NCBI GenBank assembly: GCA_025363495.1
Contig: JANYDR010000204.1
Span: forward strand, 1 to 17,498
DNA from: Cyclobacteriaceae bacterium
GTDB lineage: Bacteria; Bacteroidota; Bacteroidia; Cytophagales; Cyclobacteriaceae
DNA length: 17,498 bases
Direction of reading: 5' to 3'
Shown piece by piece: positions 7,512 to 14,412 of this stretch. The notes beneath the pieces are model-generated. The model searched no databases, was not told the origin of the DNA, and saw only the letters and a program-made list of their open reading frames with translations. The number at the start of each line of letters is the position of its first letter. Positions within the stretch are counted from its first letter, which is position 1. The position numbers and the translations under genes are program-made.

Positions 7512-9194
7512 ATGATGAACTGCCTATCACTTACAACCTTGTTCCTCTTATTAATTAGCAGTCTTTATGCCCCTGCACAAATTGATTTTGCCAAGCATCT
7601 CCGATTGGAGCCTGAACCCACCTTGGACTTTTATACGCTACCGGAAATTTATTTCAAATGGAACATGGAGGGAAAGATACAGGTATTCATGAATGAAGGA
7701 ATGAATAACTTACTGGAAAGCAAAATTCCTCAGGCGCTTGCAAATTTCGACAACGCGATTAAAAGTAATTCAGAGTTATATCCGGCTTACTATTATCGGG
7801 GCTTTTGCAACAAATTATTGCATCGCTTTCCCGAAGCAGAAAAAGATTTTCTTAAGGCAGTAAATCTTAATGATACTCTAGCCCAAGCCTATATTGAGTT
7901 GGGAGAAATTCAACAAAAAAAGATTCTGTTTGAAGAATCAAATAGTTATTATAAAAAAGCTGTAAAAGCTTCGGTAAAGCCAATAGATGGTTATCTGCAC
8001 CTTGGCGATTTGAAGTTTTCCTCGAAGATTTATTCAGATGCAAGAAAATATTACGACTCAGCATTAAGGATTTCTTCAGATTGCTCCGCGGCGCATTCCA
8101 GAAATGGACTTCTGGATCTTGCGACGGCCAAAAACCAGCTTGCTGCTGTGCAGAATTTTGACAGAGCTCTAAAAATCGACTCCACATATAAAGAAGCATT
8201 GATGTGGAGAGCAATTATCAACAGCTCATTAAATAAATCTGAAGATTGCCTCCGGGATTGTAATATGTTGGTCAGATATAATCCTGAGAATCCATTTCCT
8301 CTGATTATGCGAGCTTTTCTTTTAATTGAATTAGAAGATTTTGATCAGGCCTTTTCCGATTTTAAAAAGGCCATGCTAGTTACTCGTGTAAACGAGGAAA
8401 AATTTACGGGTGATCAGACTTTTCTTGACAAGCACATTGATATGCAGGCAGCGATACGTTATACAGCTCGAAAAATTTATGGGTTTAATGAGGCCACAGC
8501 TGATCAAATTAAGCGTGGGTTTTGTCAATTGATGGCGGGAAGATATCAGGCAGCTATGATTTGGTTTCATAAAGTCAATGAGCCTAATGCAACTGCTACC
8601 TATCTAACCGGATTAACTTATGAACATGCCGGAATTCACGCCCAAGCCTTTCTTGCGTATGAAAAGGCATTATCACTGGACAATGAAATAATTGATGCTC
8701 ATAAGAAAAGAGGGATTTACTTTATGGAAATGAAACGATATCCGGAGGCTATTAATGATTTTACTGAAGTAATAAAACTTGAGCCAGGCTCGAAAATTGG
8801 TTACAGATTCAGAGGTATAGCAAAAACACATTTTGAAGATTATCGAGGCGGAATTCAGGATATCACATTGTTTATCGACTCGGATTCATCTGACCAGGAG
8901 GCCTATAAGGCCCGCGGATTGTGTCGCCAAAAAGAACAAGACTGGATCGCCTCAAGTCAGGATTACGAAAGGGCTTTTGTCTTAGGCAAGCCAGATCTTA
9001 ATCTGATCAGTCAAATTATCTTTAATTATAAAAGTGCTATTCAAAACAATGCATCTGACCCAAAAATCATTTTTCAATTGGGCAAGGCGCTTATTCTATA
9101 TGGATACACTCAGGAGGGCCTTGCCGAAATAAAAAAGGCAAGCAAAAAAGGCTTTACGCCTGCTAAGGAATTTCTGGCTTCGAATAAAAAATGA
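7512..9194 (+). CDS. Secreted tetratricopeptide-repeat protein
   Basis: The chosen ATG at 7512 gives a 560-residue protein starting with a Sec signal peptide (hydrophobic core about 6-19, likely cleavage near APA-Q at 22-23). An in-frame GTG farther upstream at 7392 would lie inside prfC and place 40 unrelated residues before the signal peptide, so it is rejected. Most of the mature protein is TPR helix pairs: a block at about 58-295 and another at about 365-500, with units such as AYYYRGFCNKLLHRFPEAEK and AHKKRGIYFMEMKRYPEAIN. A non-repeat linker lies between (about 296-335). The last 60 residues resemble one more helical repeat. No enzymatic domain is visible; it is presumably a periplasmic scaffold for protein binding. 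It ends 8 bases from the convergent gene at 9203. Confidence 0.85.
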   Translation: MMNCLSLTTLFLLLISSLYAPAQIDFAKHLRLEPEPTLDFYTLPEIYFKWNMEGKIQVFMNEGMNNLLESKIPQALANFDNAIKSNSELYPAYYYRGFCNKLLHRFPEAEKDFLKAVNLNDTLAQAYIELGEIQQKKILFEESNSYYKKAVKASVKPIDGYLHLGDLKFSSKIYSDARKYYDSALRISSDCSAAHSRNGLLDLATAKNQLAAVQNFDRALKIDSTYKEALMWRAIINSSLNKSEDCLRDCNMLVRYNPENPFPLIMRAFLLIELEDFDQAFSDFKKAMLVTRVNEEKFTGDQTFLDKHIDMQAAIRYTARKIYGFNEATADQIKRGFCQLMAGRYQAAMIWFHKVNEPNATATYLTGLTYEHAGIHAQAFLAYEKALSLDNEIIDAHKKRGIYFMEMKRYPEAINDFTEVIKLEPGSKIGYRFRGIAKTHFEDYRGGIQDITLFIDSDSSDQEAYKARGLCRQKEQDWIASSQDYERAFVLGKPDLNLISQIIFNYKSAIQNNASDPKIIFQLGKALILYGYTQEGLAEIKKASKKGFTPAKEFLASNKK

Positions 9195-9202
9195 TCCTAG
9201 TC

Positions 9203-9940
9203 TTAAGCTGTAAACTTAAACTCCTCTAACCGAATGTCATCCAGCCCTTGTTGATCAAATGGATTTTCCATCTCATCCTGAACGTTAAAAAGTGAGATAA
9301 GAATAAAGCACGTCACCATGCTTAGGGCATACACACCCCAGTCAGGAGCACTGTGGTCAAACCGGTGAAGCAAGGCTGGTGTATAAATAATCGGGAAAAA
9401 ATAAATAAATACAAGACAATATGCCCTTAAACTGATCGGCGTCCGGTGTGTATCGATGGCGATTGCGTTCTCTATTGCCACATGAACATCCTTAAGAAAT
9501 TTAAACAATTTCATGGCATCCGAAGTCGAAATCTCTTCTTTATGGTCCTGGATAAATAGAAACACTGAATCAAGATGTTTTCTCAAATCAGCCTGATCAT
9601 GGTCATGTTTTGAAAGATGATAAATCAGCGAATCAGATATCTGCAGAAGTGCATTTTTAATTATTACTCTTTTTTCGTCAGTCAGTTTTTTATTGCGCTG
9701 AAAACTGTAATGAAGAATCAACATACCTGCTTTAAACTTGGCTAAATGCTCCAGAGCTTTTTCCCTACGTCGAAAGGCCGCGCGGATGGTAAATACTAAA
9801 GGAAAAATGATGGCAATACTGATTACCGTGAGGTCAAAATTGTATTTCACATCAAAGTGAATTACCAAAAAAGAAGTGGTCACACTGATTAATAAGACCA
9901 GTAAAGTTCTGATATTTATGATCTGTAGATATTTTTTCAT
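9203..9940 (-). CDS. Four-helix membrane protein, divergent bestrophin-like
   Basis: The 245-residue protein has two N-terminal helices (about 12-27 and 36-52), a long charged helical region (about 55-165), and two C-terminal helices (about 168-187 and 200-218). This two-plus-two arrangement around a cytosolic helical core is that of bestrophin anion channels. After the last helix comes EMENPFDQQGLDDIRLEEF, which resembles the ENPFG...DLPL block closing the bacterial bestrophin channel domain. The bestrophin RTNxAYxRWW stretch after helix 2 is not conserved; here it reads TIRAAFRRREKALEHLAKF. So this is either a remote bestrophin or an unrelated protein of similar topology. It is divergent from the CotH-like gene, with 39 bases between start codons. 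Confidence 0.6.
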   Translation of the reverse strand: MKKYLQIINIRTLLVLLISVTTSFLVIHFDVKYNFDLTVISIAIIFPLVFTIRAAFRRREKALEHLAKFKAGMLILHYSFQRNKKLTDEKRVIIKNALLQISDSLIYHLSKHDHDQADLRKHLDSVFLFIQDHKEEISTSDAMKLFKFLKDVHVAIENAIAIDTHRTPISLRAYCLVFIYFFPIIYTPALLHRFDHSAPDWGVYALSMVTCFILISLFNVQDEMENPFDQQGLDDIRLEEFKFTA

Positions 9941-9979
9941 TTGCCTTTCTTTGTTCTGGTACTTAACATCAATTCAATT

Positions 9980-11005
9980 ATGAAAAAACTGATCACGTTT
10001 CTCGGATTGTTAACGTTTGTTATCAATCTGTACGCGCAAAAATCCGAAGACGTCACAGCTTTATTCAGGGAAGAAAAATCGTTAGATGCTAAACTTAGGG
10101 TTTCAATCAAAGATATTAAAAAGAAAACCAACGATTCAACTTATCTGCCGGCAGTTTTCTATATCAAAAATGAAAATGGTGATTGGGATTCTGTTAAGAT
10201 CAGCGTCCGTGCCCGTGGAATGATGCGCAGGGAAAATTGTTATTTCCCACCGGTGAGGATCAAAATAGACAAAGACAATGCGAAAGGAACAATATTAAAA
10301 GGAAATAAAAGTCTGAAACTGGTTTTGCCATGTCAGAACAACGATGGCAAAAATCCTCTGCTTCTTAAGGAATACATCTGTTATCAAATGCTGGAGGTAG
10401 TCGATCCGTATTATTTCAATACCCGGCGCCTCAACCTTGAGTTCATAGAAGTGGACGGAAAGAAAATAAAGACTTTCCAATTGACGTCCTTCCTGATTGA
10501 GGATGACGGACTGGTTGCAAAACGCCATCACGCTAAAGTGGTGGATGACCTGAAATTACATCCCAAAGCACTTAATGATACAAATGCCGTTCGCCACGAC
10601 CTGTTTCAACTGATGATTGCAAATACGGACTGGTCCACGACCTTCCATCACAATGCCAAAGTACTTTATCAGGCGCCGAGGAATTATATCCCGATAGCTT
10701 ATGACTTTGATATGAGTGGCTTTGTAGATCCTCCTTATGCGACAGTTAATGCTGAACTCGGCATCGCAAGTGTCCGCGATCGTCTTTATCGGGGATTCTG
10801 TCGCGATGAAAAAATCGTGCAACTGGTGAGAGGGGAGTTCATTGCCGCAGAACCAAAAATCCTTGCAGTTGTGGACGGTTTTGAAAAAGATTTTACACCA
10901 AAAGACTTCAAGGATATGAAAAGATATCTTGCGGATTTTTTTAAGCTACTCAAAGATGATGGACTTTTCAGGAAAAATGTAATTGAGGGCTGCCGGACGA
11001 AATAA
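9980..11005 (+). CDS. Secreted protein with CotH-kinase-like motifs
   Basis: Starting at ATG 9980, the 341-residue product has a classical signal peptide (MKKLITFLGLLTFVINLYAQ, cleavage before Gln20). A TTG farther upstream (9941) would precede the signal peptide and is rejected. Motifs resemble the CotH kinase family: VRARGMMRRENC (76-87), where CotH proteins have an RGNSSR-type loop; NTDWSTTFHHN (215-225), with a likely catalytic Asp217 and Asn225; and IPIAYDFDMSG (237-247), with Asp242/Asp244 in the place of the metal-binding DFD. CotH enzymes are secreted or spore-surface atypical kinases. Overall similarity is weak, so function is inferred. Several Cys residues (87, 118, 134 and two later) may form disulfides in the periplasm. 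The aldo/keto reductase gene follows after 20 bases. Confidence 0.6.
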   Translation: MKKLITFLGLLTFVINLYAQKSEDVTALFREEKSLDAKLRVSIKDIKKKTNDSTYLPAVFYIKNENGDWDSVKISVRARGMMRRENCYFPPVRIKIDKDNAKGTILKGNKSLKLVLPCQNNDGKNPLLLKEYICYQMLEVVDPYYFNTRRLNLEFIEVDGKKIKTFQLTSFLIEDDGLVAKRHHAKVVDDLKLHPKALNDTNAVRHDLFQLMIANTDWSTTFHHNAKVLYQAPRNYIPIAYDFDMSGFVDPPYATVNAELGIASVRDRLYRGFCRDEKIVQLVRGEFIAAEPKILAVVDGFEKDFTPKDFKDMKRYLADFFKLLKDDGLFRKNVIEGCRTK

Positions 11006-11025
11006 TTAATAAATCTAAAATTGAC

Positions 11026-11997
11026 ATGCAGTACAGAAGATTTGGAAGAACGAACTGGAACATCAGTGAAATTGGCTATGGCATGTGGGGACTTGCCGGC
11101 TGGACGGGATCAGAAGAGACCGAGGTAAATAAAGCCCTTGAAAAATCGATCGAGCTTGGGTGCAATTTTTTTGACACGGCGTGGGGTTATGGCGCCGGCA
11201 AGAGCGAGCAGATACTCGGAAAATTACTTCGCATGCATCCCACAGATAAATTATATGTCGCCACTAAAATACCTCCTAAAAATTTCAAGTGGCCCTCAAA
11301 ATCGAATTATAAGATTGAAGATTGTTTCCCAGCTTCCCACATTATCGAATACACTGAAAAGAGTTTAAAAAATCTTAATGTGGAGTGTATTGACCTACAA
11401 CAGTTCCATGTGTGGGAAGACAGTTGGGCGAACTCTGATGATTGGAAAAACGCAATTGAAAAATTGAAGAAAGATGGAAAGATCAGGCATATTGGTATTA
11501 GTGTAAATCGATGGGAGCCAGATAACGTTCTTGCCACTTTAAAAACCAATCTTATTGATACTGTTCAGGTGATCTATAATATTTTTGATCAGGCGCCTAC
11601 GGATAATCTTTTTCCGTTATGCCGAACGCTGGACATTGGTGTTATTGCCAGGGTCCCTTTTGATGAGGGAACCTTGACAGGAACCCTTACCAAAGAAACT
11701 GTTTTTCCAAAGGAGGATTGGCGCTCAACTTATTTTGTAAAAGAAAATCTTATTTCAAGTGTTGATCATGCTGACACTTTGAAACCCATAATTCCAGCGG
11801 GTATGACTATGGCGGAACTTGCATTGAAATTTATATTGTGTAATGATGACGTTCATACTATTATACCGGGAATGCGTAAGGTGAGAAATGTGGAGGCTAA
11901 CATGGCGACCAGCACCGGGAAGAAATTGGAAAAGGCACTGGAGTTAAAGCTAAAGAGTCACCGGTGGGACAGAACACCAACCGAGTGGTCACAATAG
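11026..11997 (+). CDS. Aldo/keto reductase
   Basis: The 323-residue protein is a TIM-barrel NADPH-dependent oxidoreductase of the aldo/keto reductase family. The catalytic tetrad is visible: Asp50 and Tyr55 in FFDTAWGYG (48-56), Lys81 in ATKIPPKN, and His128 in QQFHVWED. The N-terminal RRFGRTNWNISEIGYGMWG is the usual first beta-strand region. The nucleotide-binding end reads HTIIPGMRKVRNVEANM. Cytosolic; no signal peptide. The physiological substrate cannot be read from sequence. It follows the CotH-like gene by 20 bases and is probably co-transcribed with it, although a reductase and a secreted kinase-like protein have no obvious shared pathway. Confidence 0.93.
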   Translation: MQYRRFGRTNWNISEIGYGMWGLAGWTGSEETEVNKALEKSIELGCNFFDTAWGYGAGKSEQILGKLLRMHPTDKLYVATKIPPKNFKWPSKSNYKIEDCFPASHIIEYTEKSLKNLNVECIDLQQFHVWEDSWANSDDWKNAIEKLKKDGKIRHIGISVNRWEPDNVLATLKTNLIDTVQVIYNIFDQAPTDNLFPLCRTLDIGVIARVPFDEGTLTGTLTKETVFPKEDWRSTYFVKENLISSVDHADTLKPIIPAGMTMAELALKFILCNDDVHTIIPGMRKVRNVEANMATSTGKKLEKALELKLKSHRWDRTPTEWSQ

Positions 11998-12008
11998 GTC
12001 TTTGATCT

Positions 12009-12085
12009 AACCACGAGGGCACGAAGCCACAAAGAAGGCACTAAAGGATGTTGTGTTTTTTCCTTTGTCAGTGTAGCCTCATGGT
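12009..12085. repeat. Imperfect palindrome of roughly 8-base CACGAAGG-like units, upstream of dnaK
   Basis: The left arm (12010-12048) is a degenerate tandem of units such as CACGAGGG, CACGAAGC and CACAAAGA. The right arm (12061-12085) is its partial reverse complement: ACCACGAGG pairs with CCTCATGGT at the outer ends, and AAAGGA (12043-12048) with TCCTTT (12061-12066) at the inner ends. A related structure lies just after dnaK (14278-14352). It occupies the start of the 295-base gap between the aldo/keto reductase and dnaK and may serve as a weak terminator for the reductase. No ORF is convincing here. Confidence 0.7.
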
Positions 12086-12201
12086 AAATCATAGAATAAT
12101 GAGCCTGATTCCATCTTTAATCATCGGCAACCAGCACAGCATATTAGTCCGGCATTAGAATTCAAAAAAGTTACTAATCCTACTAAAACAGCCTGATTTC
12201 C

Positions 12202-12215
12202 CTGCCATTGTGTCA
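12202..12215 (+). promoter_or_regulatory. Possible activator or operator site upstream of dnaK
   Basis: CTGCCATTGTGTCA is a loosely dyad-symmetric element (TGCCA / TGTCA halves) placed about 20 bases before the -24 region and about 50 bases before the predicted transcription start, followed by a T-rich stretch. I recall comparable elements before heat-shock genes in Bacteroidota, but this is memory and inference, not a demonstrated site. Confidence 0.3.
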
Positions 12216-12236
12216 CTTTTATCTCTTAAAACCCTC

Positions 12237-12254
12237 TTGGCATAACCATTGAGC
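12237..12254 (+). promoter_or_regulatory. Sigma-54-like -24/-12 promoter of dnaK
   Basis: TTGGCATAACCATTGA matches the sigma-54 consensus TTGGCACG-N4-TTGC at the -24 GG (12239-12240) and at TTG of the -12 box (12249-12251), but has A instead of C at the final -12 position. The predicted transcription start is near 12264, leaving a leader of about 29 bases before the ATG at 12293. The rest of the 295-base gap holds only the repeat at 12009-12085 and the possible site at 12202. Confidence 0.45.
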
Positions 12255-12292
12255 ATAGGAGCGGGAACCAGACTTCGAAAACTAAAAATATC

Positions 12293-14218
12293 ATGGGAAA
12301 AATAATTGGAATAGACTTAGGAACAACCAACTCGTGCGTTGCCGTAATGGAAGGCAGCGAACCAGTGGTAATAGCCAACAGTGAAGGCAGGAGGACAACA
12401 CCCTCTATCCTTGCTTTTTTGGATAATGGAAAAGGTGAACGTAAAGTTGGAGATCCTGCAAAGCGTCAGGCGATCACCAATCCGAAAAATACCATTTCAT
12501 CCATCAAACGCTTTATGGGGAAAAAATTCGCCGAAGTGAGCGGCGAAATGAAAATGGTCAGCTACTCTGTTGAAAGCGGTAGCAATGACACAGTACGAGT
12601 TCGCATTGGCGACCGTCTATATACTCCTCAGGAACTTTCAGCAATGATTCTTCAGAAGATGAAGAGCACTGCAGAAGACTATCTCGGCACGACTGTAACA
12701 GAAGCTGTGATTACAGTACCTGCTTACTTTAACGATGCTGAACGTCAGGCAACAAAAGAAGCAGGACAAATTGCAGGTCTTGATGTAAAACGTATCATAA
12801 ACGAACCAACAGCAGCAGCACTTGCCTATGGTCTTGATAAGAAAAGCAAAGACATGAAAATAGCAGTGTACGACCTTGGTGGTGGTACATTCGATATTTC
12901 TCTTCTTGAATTAGGTGATGGTGTGTTTGAAGTAAAATCAACCAATGGTGATGTCCACCTGGGTGGTGACGACTTTGATATGCGTATCATGAACTGGCTT
13001 GCCGATGAGTTCAAGTCAGAAAAAAATATAGATCTAAGAAAAGATCCAATGGCGCTTCAACGCTTAAAAGAAGCTGCTGAAAAAGCAAAGATCGAATTAT
13101 CAAGTTCACAGGAAACTGAAATCAATCTTCCTTATATCACTTCGGTGGATGGTGTACCCGAACACTTAGTGAGGAAACTCAGCCGTGCAAAGTTTGAACA
13201 GCTGTGCGATGATTTGATCAAGAGAACATTAGAGCCTTGCCGTAAAGCCGTCGCTGACTCAGGTGTTTCTGTAGGACAAATTGATGAGGTGATTTTAGTA
13301 GGAGGATCAACCCGCATCCCGAGAATTCAGGAGGAAGTTGAAAAGTTCTTTGGTAAGAAGCCATCGAAGGGTGTAAATCCTGATGAAGTTGTTGCAGTAG
13401 GTGCAGCGATTCAGGGTGGTGTTTTAACAGGTGAAGTAAAGGATGTGTTGCTTTTGGATGTTACTCCACTTTCTCTTGGTATTGAAACCATGGGAGGAGT
13501 TTTCACCAAGCTGATTGAATCAAATACAACGATACCTTCTAAGAAATCGGAAGTATTCTCAACGGCATCTGATAGTCAGCCATCGGTAGAAATTCACGTG
13601 CTGCAAGGTGAGCGTGAGATGGCACAGTACAATCGTACCATTGGGCGTTTCCACCTTGACGGAATTCCACCAGCACCTCGCGGTATGCCTAAGATCGAAG
13701 TAGTTTTCGATATGGATGCCAACGGTATTCTTCATGTATCAGCGAAAGATCAGGGAACCGGTAAAGAGCAAAAAATACGGATCGAAGCTTCAAGCGGTTT
13801 GACCGACGCTGAAATTCAAAAGATGAAGCAAGAGGCTCAGGCAAATGCAGAATCAGATAAGAAGGAGAAGGAGAAGATCGAAAAGATCAATCAGGCTGAC
13901 TCGCTTATTTTCCAAACTGAAAAGCAATTGAAAGAATTTGGTGAAAAGCTGTCAGAAGGAAACAAGACTGCGATCAACGGGGCGCTTGAAAAACTCAAAG
14001 AAGCCCATAAGAGTCAGGATGGAGCTGCTATTGACAGTGCCATGGCTGCTCTTAATACAGCATGGCAAGCCGCTTCCCAGGAAATCTATTCCGGTGCAGG
14101 TGGTGGTGCTGCAGGTGCAGGTCCTCAGGCAGGCGCTTCTGCAGGTGATGGCAACACTGCAGGTGCTACAGCTGGCGCTGATGCTACCGATGTAGAGTTT
14201 GAAGAAGTAAAGAAGTAG
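12293..14218 (+). CDS. dnaK: Chaperone protein DnaK (Hsp70)
   Basis: The 641-residue protein is a full-length Hsp70. The ATPase domain begins MGKIIGIDLGTTNSCVAVMEG, contains VYDLGGGTFD and VGGSTRIPRIQEEV, and ends near the conserved linker VLLLDVTPLSLGIE. A beta-sandwich substrate domain and helical lid follow, then a Gly/Ala-rich tail and the terminal EFEEVKK. Proteobacterial DnaK ends in EEVKD; the Lys ending is the variant here. It folds client proteins in the cytosol with DnaJ and GrpE, neither of which is encoded in this window, so the gene stands alone. A sigma-54-like promoter lies upstream, and a strong hairpin terminator follows 21 bases after the stop. Confidence 0.98.
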   Translation: MGKIIGIDLGTTNSCVAVMEGSEPVVIANSEGRRTTPSILAFLDNGKGERKVGDPAKRQAITNPKNTISSIKRFMGKKFAEVSGEMKMVSYSVESGSNDTVRVRIGDRLYTPQELSAMILQKMKSTAEDYLGTTVTEAVITVPAYFNDAERQATKEAGQIAGLDVKRIINEPTAAALAYGLDKKSKDMKIAVYDLGGGTFDISLLELGDGVFEVKSTNGDVHLGGDDFDMRIMNWLADEFKSEKNIDLRKDPMALQRLKEAAEKAKIELSSSQETEINLPYITSVDGVPEHLVRKLSRAKFEQLCDDLIKRTLEPCRKAVADSGVSVGQIDEVILVGGSTRIPRIQEEVEKFFGKKPSKGVNPDEVVAVGAAIQGGVLTGEVKDVLLLDVTPLSLGIETMGGVFTKLIESNTTIPSKKSEVFSTASDSQPSVEIHVLQGEREMAQYNRTIGRFHLDGIPPAPRGMPKIEVVFDMDANGILHVSAKDQGTGKEQKIRIEASSGLTDAEIQKMKQEAQANAESDKKEKEKIEKINQADSLIFQTEKQLKEFGEKLSEGNKTAINGALEKLKEAHKSQDGAAIDSAMAALNTAWQAASQEIYSGAGGGAAGAGPQAGASAGDGNTAGATAGADATDVEFEEVKK

Positions 14219-14239
14219 TACCAATATAAGTTTTGAAGT

Positions 14240-14274
14240 AAGAGCGCTCTGAGAAATCGGGGCGCTCTTTTTTT
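14240..14274 (+). terminator. Rho-independent terminator of dnaK
   Basis: AAGAGCGC (14240-14247) pairs perfectly with GCGCTCTT (14262-14269), with possible T-G and C-G extension inside the loop, and is followed by a T-run to 14274. It begins 21 bases after the dnaK stop codon and marks the end of a single-gene transcript. Confidence 0.88.
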
Positions 14275-14277
14275 ATA

Positions 14278-14352
14278 ACCACGAAGTCACGAGGACACCA
14301 GGAAAGACACGTTAAATCATGTGCCTTCTTAGTGCCCTCGCGGCTTTGTGGT
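14278..14352. repeat. Imperfect palindrome of roughly 8-base CACGAAGT-like units, downstream of dnaK
   Basis: The left arm 14278-14310 and right arm 14321-14352 are near reverse complements: over the outer 23 positions 18 agree and all five differences are transitions, with one indel further in. The loop is about 10 bases. Units such as CACGAAGT, CACGAGGA and CACCAGGA repeat within the arm. The sequence is clearly related to the element at 12009-12085. It lies just beyond the dnaK terminator in the 194-base gap before the hydrolase gene. Confidence 0.8.
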
Positions 14353-14362
14353 AAAAAATTTA

Positions 14363-14393
14363 TTGTAGATGTCATCCAGAAACAATAGCTTGA
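14363..14393 (+). promoter_or_regulatory. Weak candidate promoter of the S9 hydrolase gene
   Basis: TTG at 14363-14365 is followed after 20 bases by TAGCTTGA (14386-14393), an incomplete match to the -33 TTTG / -7 TAnnTTTG arrangement, 19 bases before the ATG at 14413. Spacing is right but the -7 box is imperfect. Confidence 0.3.
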
Positions 14394-14412
14394 TTTTCGA
14401 AAATAAAATACC

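Noticed and set aside
9183..9230. Terminator between the convergent TPR and bestrophin-like genes
   Set aside because: Only a 5-base TTAAG/CTTAA repeat is visible inside the coding end of the minus-strand gene; too weak to call.
9941..9979. Upstream TTG start for the CotH-like gene
   Set aside because: It abuts the start codon of the divergent gene and precedes a textbook signal peptide beginning at ATG 9980.
13952..14224. Cys/Ser/Thr-rich minus-strand reading frame at the dnaK 3' end
   Set aside because: The composition is simply the complement of the Gly/Ala-rich DnaK tail codons.
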